Assembly (NCBI RefSeq): GCF_028858725.1
Contig: NC_084790.1
Location: 3,788,001 to 3,852,000, forward strand
Direction of reading: 5' to 3'
Origin: Colius striatus
Taxonomy: Eukaryota > Chordata > Aves > Coliiformes > Coliidae
DNA length: 64,000 bases
The notes under the pieces were generated by a model, which saw nothing but the letters and a program-made list of their open reading frames with translations, did not search any database and was not told the origin of the DNA. Both the position numbers and the translations under genes were made by a program. Position 1 is the first letter of the stretch, and the number at the start of each line of letters is the position of its first letter. Positions 27,171 to 38,400 of the stretch are shown here, one piece after another.

Positions 27171-27700
27171 CTGATCACCGAGCCTTCACACCGAGACCCT
27201 CAAACCCGGGAAGCGCCCGGTGGCGGCGGCTGCTGCTGTTGCATGGCGGCGGCACGGAGCGACCCGGCCTAAAGTGCGAGGTAAATTGGGGTGGAGGAGT
27301 GGAAACGGGGTGGGGGGGGAGCCGGGAAAAAAAAGGGAAGGGGAAAAGGGACGGGACCGGGGATGGGTGTGGGGGGGGGGGGGGGACACTCGGGGGGAAT
27401 GGAGGCTGTGGGAGGGGAGGAGGAGGGGGGAAGCTTAACGAGCGGCGGCCGCGGCCATTGCGAGTCATGTGCTCGCGGGGAAACTTTACCCGGGGCGGCG
27501 GCAGCGGCGGCGGCGGCGGCGGCGGAGGGCGGGGAGGGGGGAGCGCGGGAGGAGGCTCCGCCCCTTTCTCCGGCCCCGCCCACGCCACGCCCCGGCAGCC
27601 AATGGGGAGGCGCGAGAGGCGCGGGAGGCGGCGCCTCATTGGCTGTCGGGGCGTGGCGTGGGCGGGGCCGGCGCCGCATTGTAACTCTTTGAAGTCTCGG
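27171..27700 (-). promoter_or_regulatory. RARA: CpG-island promoter and probable exon 1 of RARA
   Basis: A dense CpG island contains mirrored CCAAT and GC boxes at 27,571-27,670. A good minus-strand donor (GATCAG|GTAAAG) lies at 27171/27170. A noncoding RARA exon 1 ending at 27171 and spliced to the acceptor before 20165 would fit the known gene plan (untranslated exon 1, ATG in exon 2). A CCGCCGCCATG element sits near 27,235-27,250. The start site cannot be set from sequence. Confidence 0.5.
27571..27670. repeat. 33-bp inverted repeat with mirrored CCAAT and GC boxes
   Basis: The left arm 27571-27603 and the right arm 27638-27670 are reverse complements with one mismatch in 33, separated by 34 bp. 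Each arm holds a GC box (GGGCGGGG) and CCAAT in mirror order, so the element presents the same promoter face to both strands. The spacer is GC-rich with GCGCGGGA, an E2F-like core. Confidence 0.9.
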
Positions 27701-27738
27701 GAAGGCGGAAGGGGACAACGCGGGTGCGCGCGCCGCGC

Positions 27739-27760
27739 GGGGGGGGGGGGGGGGGGGGGG
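27739..27760. repeat. 22-base G run
   Basis: An unbroken run of 22 Gs lies just upstream of the presumed RARA promoter. It is a likely quadruplex former and a likely length error in sequencing or assembly. Confidence 0.85.
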
Positions 27761-27839
27761 CCGTTCTTAAAGGGGCCGCTCCCCCGTAACCTCTCCCGTG
27801 CCTCAGTTTCCCCCCGTTAGCGATCAATACACGAGCCCC

Positions 27840-30125
27840 TCCGCCCCCTCCCGATTACGGGCCGAAAGCATCGGCTCCACCCTCGGCCCCCCCGCCCCCG
27901 TCCCATCCGCAGGCGAGCGGCGGCATGTGCTGAAGGCAGAGGAATGCGCCAAATCGCTGCCAGATGTGCGCGCGGCCGACGGCTCGACTCCCCCCACCCT
28001 CCATACACGGAGAGGACACCCCCCCCCCCCACCCCCGCCTCCCCCGCGCCCTTCAGCACCCGTTACTACGGGGTGTAATAAACCTGGCTGCGTCGTGCCC
28101 CGGGCTGCAGGGCCCGAGCCCCGTCCCGCGGCGTCGGGGTGCTGAGGCGTGGGCGGGAGGTGCCGTCGGGGCAGGGCTGCATCGCCGATGTGCCCCCACC
28201 TCGTCCCACCAAGGCCCACTCCCGCCCGGTGCCGTGGCACAGCGGGGTCGCACGGGGTCCTCGCCCCGCACCTCCGGCCCCGGTGCCCGGCAGGAGCGCA
28301 GCCGAGCGGAACGGGGCTGTCAGATGGAATCTGGGTGCCGGCGGTGACGGCGCGGCGGGAGGGGGCCATGCCCACCACGTGGCCGCTTATGTAAGGAGAG
28401 TGCAAGGGAGGACAGGGAGACTGCCGGGGACACCGGGCCGTGGGGACACCGGGCCCCCGCCACGCACGGCGGCGGCTGCCAGCGGCACAGCCCCGTGGGC
28501 ACGGCACGTGTGCGTGTGGCAGCAAGGGGACGCGGGCACACGTGTGCCAGAGCGAGGACGCAGGGGCAGCACCGGCCCGCCCGTGGCAGGGGGCTTGCGT
28601 GCCCCCGGGGGTCCCAGCAGCGACGCCGCTGTCCCGCCACGCTCCCACCGCGGTGCTGCCAGCCCCGCACCGTGCGGTGATGGACGGCTCCGGCGGCAGC
28701 TCCGGCACCCGCGCCGCTCCATCCGTCTGCGCTATTGATTTTTCATCCACTGCGGCAGAGAACGGAGCCACGGCCGCGGGCAGCCCGGGGGATGGCACGG
28801 GGAGGGCAGCCGGCTTCCCACACCGCGGGGACACGGCCCCACACACGCTGTCACGCTGTGCCTGTCCCCTCCCGCACAGCCAGCACACCCCGGCAACGGT
28901 GCCAGGACCAGAGACCCCGCGGCCTCGCCCAGGGATGCTCAGCACCGCCTGTCCTGGGTGCTGGCTGCCCGCTCGCCCAGCACCAGCACGGTGGGCATGG
29001 GGGGGACGCGGGGCTGGAGGAGTTGAGGGGATTTAGGGAGCGGGGGCAGCGCGGTGCCCGCTCCCGTCAGCGCCACGTCAGTGCGGTCAGACACCCTGCC
29101 AGCCGCTTCCTTCCTACCCTCACCCTGTGCCGTGGGGCTGCGTCACGGCCGTGGGGAAGGATGCGGCTGTCGTGGCCCGTGGGGAGCGGGGCCCCTACCA
29201 GCAGCCCGTGCCAGGCACACGGCGTGGGGATGCCCAGCCCATGGCACACGGCGTGGGGATGCCCAACCCATGGCACATGGCGTGGGGATGCCTGTGCCCA
29301 CGGTCCCTGCTCAGCCCCAGTGTGGTGAGGGGCTAGGGACAGGATCCTCCTCACCCCCACTACCCACAAGACAAGGGCAGGGAGAAGAACGAGCGCAGCC
29401 TGGCTTGAACCTGCCCCCACTTCTCCCCCCTCCCTGTGCTGCTGTACACGTCCGACACATGGCAACAGCTTGGGCTATAAATAGCCCCACGGCAGCAAGC
29501 GGCTGAGACAGCCTCAGGGCCCCCAGCACTGCCACGCTGCCCCTGCCTCAGTTTCCCCGTGGTGAATGGGCGCTGCCTGTGTCCTCTGGCACAAGAGGGA
29601 CCGGCCGTGCAATGAGCCAAAATGGGGGGCAGGAGGTGGGGCTGCAGCAGGAGGCTCAGTGGTGGCAGCACCAGGCTCTGCTTTGGCACCAGGTGCCCAG
29701 GGCAATGACACAGCTGATGGCCCCACATCCTGCACCCCACAGGGAGCCCAGGGGCAGGGCTGGCACACGCCACAGGTCCAGGGGAAACTGAGGCACAGCA
29801 GGGACCCAAGAACACCTCCCCCCCCACCAGCACCCAGTCCCCAGCCAGGAGCTGCTGAGGGGGGTCTTGGTAAGGGGTGGGGTAGCCAGAAGTGAGGGGC
29901 AAATGGTGGCCAGAGAGCACTCATGGAACTCCAGCTCCTCCCCACAGCCAGGAAAGCTGTAAAATTAGGTCAAAGCATCTCTTATTTAACACAAGCAGAG
30001 GAGCTGGGGCCAGGAGCTGGGGGGAAATGGAAGGCTGGCAGGCTGGGAGTAATGGGGCTGGGGGGGGTAGAGGGCCAGGCCCCTAGAGCCCTGGGAGGGG
30101 AGAGGTGAGGAGAGGAGAGACAGGA
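27840..30125. other. Intergenic region between RARA promoter and CDC6
   Basis: No coding exon or RNA gene was recognised in about 2.3 kb. It contains a three-copy 29-bp tandem repeat (GGCGTGGGGATGCC... starting at 29221, 29250 and 29279). It also has a CTATAAATAG box at 29,472-29,481 with flanking inverted GGGCTAT/ATAGCCC arms, which could be a TATA or MEF2-type site, but no transcript could be assigned to it. Confidence 0.5.
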
Positions 30126-30147
30126 GCCAGAGCTGAAGCAGAACGAT

Positions 30148-30153
30148 TTTATT
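30148..30153 (-). terminator. CDC6: CDC6 poly(A) signal
   Basis: The minus strand reads AATAAA about 510 bases past the CDC6 stop codon, so cleavage is expected near 30,125-30,140. It is the first good AATAAA on that strand after the stop. Confidence 0.7.
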
Positions 30154-30662
30154 AATGCCAGGAGATAGCAGGGGCCCCACTGCTCTGGCTGGGCACAGCT
30201 GGGAGACGAGGGCATAGCGTACTCTCTCTGCCACTGCCACCACCAGGACTGTCCTTCCTGCAACCAGGGGGCATGGTGGGGCCTCAAAAGGCTCCAAGAA
30301 GCAAAACAGAGCCACGGCTGAGCCCTGGGGGTGCCACCTGCAGCGGCGGGAGCAGCACCCAGAGCACCCTCCACGCACAGCCACTGGTGCAAAGGGGCTG
30401 GGGTGGCTGCCAGCATCCCACCACAGCTCCAGACACACAATATTGGTAAAAATAACAATAATATTACTAATAAAACCAATTCAGACCAAGAGTCTCGTAG
30501 GCAGAGCAGATCAAACAACACCCAAAGCCCTTGGGAGCCAGATCCCCGCTCCTGCCACGGCCCAAGCCACGCCGTGCACGCACCGAAATCACACCCAGGG
30601 CACCAACAGCCCAGCTCACACTTGAGTGACCATGGGGAGAGGGCTGCTTGGGGGAAAGGGTG

Positions 30663-33600
30663 TTAATTCAGCCCCTGGGCCAGGATGTTGCCCACCAGCA
30701 CCGCGTCCTGCAGCGCGTGCTCCAGAGCCGCCTCCTCCATCTTCAAGGAGACCTGGGGGAGAGACAAGAACTGCTCAGGGCCTGTGCTGGCAGACCCTCT
30801 GCCCCGCTTGGTAGAGCCCCTGCCCCACTGACAGACCCTCTGCCCCACTGACAGAGCCCCTGCCCCACTGGCAGCCCTCTCACCCCCTGGCACTCCCCAC
30901 GGTACCTTGGCCAGCCGGGCCTCCTTGGCTTTCTTCAGCTCGAGCACCCCACGGGACTCGAGGAGGGTGATGAGGGACAGACACTCGGCCTGGTCAACGG
31001 CGGGGATCTGCTGCCGCCGGCAGACCTGGCTGTAGGCATCGTGGAGCTGGAGAGGGCAGGGCAGGCGTTACATCACAGCACAACACCTGAGGGAGACCCC
31101 TCCAAGGTACCCCAAACGCAGCCCCGAGGGTCCCACTGCCACTCACCTTCCCCAGCATCACCTCCCGGGCACGCAGGCGCCGGACCAGCAGGAGCAGGGA
31201 GCAGAGCAGCACCTTCTGCTGCAGGGGGAAGGCGTCCCGGCCCCCCTGGCCCCCCGTTGCCAGACGCTCCCCAAACACCTCCGAGATGACACGGGAGATG
31301 TGCAGCAGCCCCACGCGCTTGGGGACGGGGGACGCCGGGGAGTCGCCTGCGGGACAGACAGGGCTGCAGGGCACCTCAGGGCGTGGGGGTCCCACAGAGG
31401 GACTCTGGACCCCGCGTGTGAGGTCAGGCTGGAGGCGCCCTCCTGTATGGTTGCGGCTGCTGGCAACAACTACTCACCACCGGGCAGCGGCTTGAGCAGG
31501 GTCTGGCTGCGCACCTCCAGCTCCACCACCTCCACAGCACGCCTGGGGACAGACAGCCCTGAGCACCAGGCAACACCCCAGAGCAAGGCAGCCAAGGCTG
31601 GGTTTTGGGGCAGAGCACTGACCTGCAGACATCCAGGGCCTTGCGAGCGTCGCCGGAGACCGCCGAGACCTTGCGGGCGCAGAACTGGAGCGCGGCGGCA
31701 TCCAGGACGGGGTCCCCAGCCACCTACCGAGGCACCACGGGCCATCAGCGTGGGCTGAGAGACCCCTGTGTGTGTCCCCCACCACGTCCCCCCCCGTCCC
31801 CACCTGCCCCAGCCGCTCCTGCAGGATGGTGCTGAGCTGCTCCCGGGTGTAGGGTGGGAAGTGCAGCAGGCGGGGGCTGCCGGCCGGGCGGGCACCGAGC
31901 CGGGCCAGGCCACGGTCCGTCAGGTCCAAGGCGTTGGCCAACCCTGCAGGCACAGGAGCGGGGTGAGGAGGGAGGATGGGGGGCTGTGCAAGCCCTCCAT
32001 CAGCACCCCCAGAACAGAGAGGTGCTGTGCAGCCATAGACTCACCCACAAGGACGAGCCTGGAGCTGGGCAGCCGGGGCCAATCGAAGAGGGTGTAGAGC
32101 ACGTCCTGCCCTTTGCTCTCCAGCTGGTCCAGCTCGTCCAGCACCAGCAGGCTGTGGGGAGGAGAGCCCAGCTCAGCCTCACAGCCCCTTCACAGCACCT
32201 CGAGCAGGGAAGAGCTGCTGCTGGGGCTGCATCTCCCAGCTGGCCACATGCTCAGGGTGTTGAAGGAGGGAGGGGACCCCCCCCCCAAATGCCCACGGTG
32301 GGCAGGGAACTCACACCATGGGCCCCTGGGCTGTCAGATGCTTCTCCAGCCGCCGCGGAACCTCCCGGCCGGTGGCCACGGGCAGGCCCAGCTGCTGTGC
32401 CACGGCAGGGAAGACACCCTGAGGGCTGCTCAGCGACATGCAGTTCAGGACGATGGTTTTGCTCTTGGTGAGCTCATCCTGGCAGAGACAGGAGTTGTTA
32501 CGCCACTGATCACCCGCCACCCTCTTGAGCCACGCTCAGCTCTCCCTCCTCCTGCCTGCCCTCCCTCACCAGCCTTTCCCTGCTCCCACCAGCACCCCCA
32601 AAACGGGACCCCCGGCCGTGGCACACCTTGCAGTCGAGCAGGACACGGCTCAGACAGGCAGTTTTCCCTGTCCCAGGGGCTCCAGAGATGTAGAGGCTGC
32701 CGGGCTGGCGCCTGCAGACGTGGTCCCGCAGGAACTGCCGGATGGTGCCCATCTCCCTCTCCCTGCCGTGCAGACGGTCAGGCACAGCCACATGCAGCAC
32801 CTGCTTCGCTTGCTGATAGCAGGTACCTGAACCAGGAAGGGAAAGGGGGCTCAGGATGGGGAGATGTAGCACCAACAAGACCTCATCCCCCTTCCCCAAC
32901 CACACTCACCTTCCTGCCGGAAGAGCCGGGTGCGGGCAGGCTGCCCACCGAGCCTTGAGCGCTGAGGGGTCTCCTGTCCCCCACGCTGCAGGGACAGCTC
33001 CGGGCTGCTGGGCTTCTTTGTGGGGGATGGAGGGTCCCCAAAGAGCAAGCGACGCCCCTGGTTCTCTTTGCTGCGCTTTGGTGGAGAGCAGGGCTGGGCA
33101 TGGGGGACGTTGCAGAGGTTGTCGTCACCTGCAGAGAGGATGGGTCAGGGCAGCAGCCAGGTGCTGGAGCCCGATCCTGGTGCTCTTGTGTGCGAGTAAG
33201 AGGCTGTTTGCAACATGGCATCACCCTCCCGGGGGGGGAGCTTCGTGCTTCAGCCTCCCCAGACCCCATGGGAGCAGTTTTGCCTCCTGAAACCAGGGGA
33301 AGCCACAAACGCAGCTGTGTGAGATAGCACAGGATGAGGCTGGGTCCCTCCCTCTGCCTGCCTCAGCCCTGCCAGGGGGAGCTCTCAGCCCCACCGCAGC
33401 CTCTGGGAAAGGGGTGGCCCCCACCCCACTTTTTTCCCCACAGGTCCTAGGAGAAGGAGCAATGGAGGGGGGATGACTCACCCAGGCGCTTGCGGGGGCT
33501 CAGGGGCAGCACTTGGGGCGGTGCTGAGCATGTGCCGGGAGCCGCCCGGCCGGAGGCCCCGGGGCAGGCCGAGTGCCGCAGCGCGGTGGGATCAGGGCCG

Positions 33601-33704
33601 GGGGAGACAGGGCCGCCCTTGGCCGGTAGAGCAGCGAGGCGCCGGGAGCTTCTCCTGCGGGGGAAGTCGATGGTGGGCTGGCGCTGTGGGCTGCTGCTGG
33701 CCAT
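30663..33704 (-). CDS. CDC6: Cell division control protein 6, replication licensing ATPase
   Basis: AAA+ ATPase that binds ORC at origins and, with CDT1, loads MCM2-7 in G1. Coding exons (5' to 3'): 33704-33482, 33128-32910, 32826-32627, 32478-32315, 32151-32045, 31943-31804, 31723-31623, 31542-31478, 31346-31147, 31046-30906 and 30752-30663. All phases agree and give 549 aa (human 560). Visible motifs are the CDK/cyclin-docking stretch LPLSPRKRLG (about 65-74), a KEN degron (SKEN, exon 2 of the coding set), Walker A GAPGTGKT (about 196-203) and Walker B LVLDELDQ (about 270-278). Sensor and lid parts follow (CARKVSAVSGDARKALDVC), then the C-terminal winged helix. The start codon lies just after an acceptor (33714), so exon 1 is untranslated. 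Confidence 0.96.
30785..30882. repeat. 20-bp tandem repeat in last CDC6 intron
   Basis: About four units of roughly 20 bp (CAGACCCTCTGCCCCACTGA type) fill most of the 150-bp final intron. Confidence 0.7.
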
Positions 33705-33937
33705 GGCGGTGGGCTGCAAAGAGAGAGCGGGGGAGGGCATCGGTCAGGAGAGGAGACCCCCTAGTCCCACGGCTCCCGGCCGCCCGCCCTTGCCTGCCCC
33801 ACACCATATCGCCCCGCTCTCACTCCCATCCTCTTCCCACACCTCGGCCCCCGCTGCCCTCCCGCCGGCACAGCGCTGTCTCCCCGGAGCCCCCCATATC
33901 CCCCCGAGCCCCCCACACGCGCCCCCCGCCACCGACC

Positions 33938-34121
33938 TTCCCGCGCCAACTCAGCCCTGGCTCTGCGCTTCCCGCCACCGCTGCGGCGCGGCCCCGCCCC
34001 CGGATCCTCATTGGCTGCGACGCCGGCCGCGGCCGCCAATCGCAACGTTCCGCGCCAAACGCCGTGGCCAGGAGGAGGGCGGCGGCGCCCATTCGGCGCG
34101 GGGGCTGCCGGGAGTTGTAGT
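33938..34121 (-). promoter_or_regulatory. CDC6: CDC6 promoter and untranslated exon 1
   Basis: Three E2F-type motifs lie at 34,049-34,059 (TTTGGCGCGGAA on minus), 33,969-33,976 (GGCGGGAA) and 33,938-33,949 (TTGGCGCGGGAA). The last of these ends at the exon 1 donor (GGGAAG|GTCGGT). Two CCAAT boxes in opposite orientation are at 34,010-34,014 and 34,036-34,040, with a GC box between the E2F sites. This matches the known E2F-controlled, G1/S-induced CDC6 promoter. A ZNF143-type ACTACAACTCCC motif lies upstream at 34,110-34,121. Confidence 0.8.
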
Positions 34122-34389
34122 CCCCCCCCCGCCACTGCCCTCCCCATTATCCCCAGGCTCGCCTCCTCAGTGCTCCCAGTGCCACCACCATGCCCCGTCC
34201 TCCTCCCACCACCGGCCCTTCCCAGCTCCCATCCCCCAGAGCCATCACCACCCCCTTCAAAGAGCGCAGGGCGCCCACGGAGGGGGGGCACAGAGGCGCT
34301 GGGCACCCCCAAGACCCCCCTCGTCCCCTCTCCCCAGACACCACCGTCCCCAGACACCACCTTCCACGTGCAGCGGGTCTTTGTAACTT

Positions 34390-34530
34390 TTTATTTAAAT
34401 GCAATTTCAAGCTCCTCCGGTTTGATTCTGTTCCCTCTGAAAATGGCCCCTCGTGCCCCGGGGAAGGGGGGGGAGGGGGGGCGCTGCCGGCCCCGGGGCG
34501 GGGAGAAACGATTTTGTTTTAACCTTTATT
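34390..34530 (-). terminator. WIPF2: WIPF2 poly(A) signals
   Basis: Two minus-strand AATAAA hexamers lie at 34,525-34,530 (proximal) and 34,390-34,395 (distal). They end the transcript only a few hundred bases before the CDC6 promoter. Both look usable, so two 3' ends are possible. Confidence 0.6.
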
Positions 34531-35485
34531 TCAACCAAACGGCAGCGCCGGGAGGGTGTTTTAGTGTGTTCTTGGAGTGTGGTGGGGGGGGAAGAACTTA
34601 TCCTCTAGCGAACCATGCCCAGCATCCCCCTCACCCTTTGCTGGGAGAGTCTATCTTTGAGTAGAAAAAAAAAACAAAACCAAAGACAAAACAAAACGAA
34701 ACGATCCCCAAAAAGGGTTACAGGGGAGGGTTCAGTCCACCCGCAGCCAGCCCAAGCTTCTTACCACGTACAAAACCCATCGGTTACTACAGTTAATGTC
34801 CAAGCCCGCATCCCTGCCCTCCCCCGGCCCTGCACTGAGAGTAAAGAAGAGAGAATCCAGCCCGGCCCCAACCGGACAGGGGAGGGTGTAAGGCAAAGTG
34901 TCAGCTGGAGCCCTCCCTGCATGCCTCCTGCCCCGTACCACCCCCAGGTTCCTCCACGGACAGTCAGTGTCTTCCTGGGAAACGCTGGGGTTTGGTAACT
35001 CAGTGTGAAAAGCCTCCTCAGCCCACCGAGGCGAAAACCCAGCGGCTGAGGGCGGGGATTGGGTGCGATGCTGCTGGGGGGGGGACAGCGGGGATGTGTC
35101 CCCGTGAGAGGAGGGAGTGGGAGTCATCCCCTCAGCCCCACTGAGATCCCTCAATGTGGTCCTAGCTCACCCCTCACTCCTCCAGTGGCTCCTGTGCAAA
35201 AAAAGCAATGGGCTGTGCCGGGGTAACGAGGCTCCCGGGGGTGGGGGGTAACGAGGCTCCCGGGGGTCCCAGCTCCTCTGCTGTGGTGCTGGCACAGCCG
35301 GTGAGCACACAGCAGTGTCCATCTCCTGCCCTACCCCAGCTCCTCTGCGGGCCCTCATTCTGCCCCAAACGGGGTATTGAGCTGCTGCCAGCCCCAACCT
35401 CTGCCCCAAAGTCCTGGTGCCCCGGTCTCTGCCGGGGTCTGCGATGAGGGAGGAGGAAAGGAGTCGTCTGGGTTTGCCAGTGAGG

Positions 35486-38400
35486 TCAGCGAGTCCCGGG
35501 GGGGGGGATGCATAGATGAAGGTGGGTTGAAGGAGAGAGCTGGGCTGGGAGTGTCGGCCCGTCCTGGCGCAGCTGGGGAAACCAGAGCCGCCAGGAGGTT
35601 CTCATGCAGGATCCTGGGGGGCAGGGAGGCGGTGGGAGTGCGCCTGAGGAAGGGGAAGGAGGTCCATCTCTCTGCTCAGCAACAATCCGCCCGTGCAGCC
35701 CGCTTTCACCTGGGGATGGGGGGCAGAGGGGGGGCCCCACGTGTAGCTGCGAGACAAGAAAGCCCGTTGAGAGCAGTGGCAGGCACGGCCTGCCCCACGC
35801 CACGGGCACCAGCCCCAGCTCAGAGCACAGAGCAGGATCTGCCACGGCTGCTTTCCCTCCTCCACACCTCCCCCTCCTCCCCTCTCCCCCGTGGAGATCT
35901 GGAGCCTGGGGTTTGTGACTCGGAACCAGGCGCTGCAGCATGCCACGGAGAGCTCAGGGCTTTTCAAACCCACATTAAACATTCATTTGGCTCTAAAAAT
36001 AAACGAGCATCCCGTTCTCCCCGGAGTCTCCTCCGGGAGCCGCAGGGCTGACGTGCAGCAGCAGCTCTCTGCGCTGCGCCACGGCCCGACCAACGGGCTC
36101 TCTGCCCCCTCAAGCCCCGGCCCCATGCCAGTGCCAGCCGTGGGGCCAGCTGCCGGGGTCATTTGGTAGCCACGCTGGAGCAGGGCACTGTGCCTAATGA
36201 AAGAGATACAGGCAGAAGTCACGGTGTGAAGGCTCTTGCAGACCAGCCTGGCTCTGCTACCTCCAAGAACAACTGTGGAGATCCAGTGGGCTGTGAGACA
36301 GACATCTCTGAGATAACACTGCTGCTAAAAACCTGAGGTTTCTGCCAGCTCTGCTGAGCTGGAGATTCAGCAACAGATGACTGACAGTCAATAACTTTAT
36401 CCTATAAAAGCCCAGCCCCGTTGCTGTGGGGTAGGGGGCTCCTGCATGCTCCTCCTTGGAGCGTGTCTGGCAATTCCTACCTTGAGTGGGGACACCCCTC
36501 AAGGGTACCCTCTGGAGCTGAGTGAAAGAATCAGCCACTGCCAGCGATGTGGGTGAGGAACATCGTTCTCCATGAAACAAGGAACAAGGGATCCCAACGA
36601 GATAAGGGATCCCCACGAGACAAGGAACTATTAAGCTAGCTTTGAACTGTTAATTCAATTAATACAAAGTAGGAGCCTATTGTGTAGTAAATAGACCCCT
36701 AACCCAGTGCCTCCTTAAACAGGAAACTCTTCTATCCTGATTGAGGCTGTATATAAAATACATTCCCAATTCCAATCGTGTCATTATGGTGTAAAAGTGA
36801 AGTTCTGGTTTGCTCCGCTTCCCAGGTTTGCCACCGTTACCCTGCAGGTGGGGGACACACTCAGCGCTGAAGGCCCTTAACGTGGGCAGGAACAAGCCCT
36901 GTGGTGTTTCTCCACATGTTCTCAGCAGATAAAAAGAGGGGACAGGTGGGAGGGGACATCCTCACAGCACAGATCCTCAGGGCTCCTCCCTGGCAAGCAC
37001 AGCTCCGTGCCCTGGGGAAGCCTTGTGCAGGCCCCAGGGCAACACTGCCGCACAGACACGGGCAAGACACAGAATCACAGAATCACTTTGGTTGGAAAAG
37101 ACCTTTAAGATCACCAAGTCCAACCCCTGCCCTCACACTGCCAACACTAAACTGTGTCCCTCAGCACCTCACCAAGACCAGGGCTCAGGGCGGCTGACAC
37201 CAGCCCCAGCGTGACTCTGCCCCTCAGCAGGACAGTGGGCAGCCACGGGAGGGGAGTCAGGCCACCCCCTCCTCCTCTCTCTCACTCTTACCTCTGTTTG
37301 TTTTGCTGGGGTAGATTCTCTGGAAGTACTTATACTCTTCTGGGGCTGGGAAGTCTTCAACGGGATGAAAGGAGTATTTGGATTCAAAGTCATCTGCAGA
37401 GCAGGAGGAAAACGGGCCGGTCACGGGGGGCAGCTCTGGGTGAGCCCAAGGGCTCGTCCCCACGGCGGGGCTCCCCCCAGCCCCCCGTGTCCCCACGCAC
37501 CCAGGAACGCTCTGACGGTGGAGATGGAGTCACGGTGCCCGTTGCGCACGGGGGGCGGCGGCGGCGGCGGCCCGGCCGGTGTCCTGGTGGGCGGCGGCGG
37601 CGGCTTCCCCCGGCTCAGGGTCTCGGCAGAGCCGTGCAGTCTGTAGGGGGGCGGGGGCGGGGGGGCATCGCGGCCCCCGTTGCGCAGCATCGGCGGAGGG
37701 GGCGGCGGGGCTGCAAAGGGAGAGCGGAGTCAGCACCCGGCGCGGCGACCCCGGCCCAAACCCTCCCTCGGGCAGCAGGGCCAGGCATGCGCTCTGAGCT
37801 GCTCACCACAGCTCACCACCCACCCCACAGACAGCCCCGGGACACCCTCTGCACCAGAGGGGATCTGAGGAGCAGCTACGAGCCCGCAGACACGAGGGTG
37901 TGAGGGCAGCAGCATTATGTGGAGGCAGAATGCTGCCTGCCAGGACTGGGAGGCCAGGTCTGCGCTGCCACCAAAGCGGTGACAGGCCCCACGTGGCCCC
38001 TCTGACCCACCTCTCGCTCCTGCCCAGCCTCCCACAGTGGCAGTCCACGCTCCTCGTTAGGCTGATTACACGCAGAACTAAGAGAGCAGATCCCCAGCCT
38101 TAAGTCAAAGGAGGGATTCTGGCAGGGCCGGAAGGACAGAGCGGCTTGGCAGGGGCCCAGGCGGGAGCTGCGGTCTGGACACGGAGCCCAGGAGCGTGGG
38201 GGAGGCGGCACCGGGTGAAGCCGTCGCTGCTCCTGGCAGCGGGGACATGCTTACGCCCAGATGTGTGCATGGCAGGGACGGTGAGAGCTTTTCACCCAGT
38301 CAGCCCTTCAAAAGGTGCCCAACACCAAGACCCCTGCACCAGTGGCAACAGCCTTCAGCACCAGCTGCACTCGGAACCACGCAGCGCCGAAACCAGCGCA

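Noticed and set aside
37257-37291. Read-through of the WIPF2 exon 37393-37292 into the intron as the true C-terminus
   Set aside because: The donor AGAG|GTAAGAG is strong and the read-through tail does not resemble the WIP family end. It could only be a minor intron-retention form.
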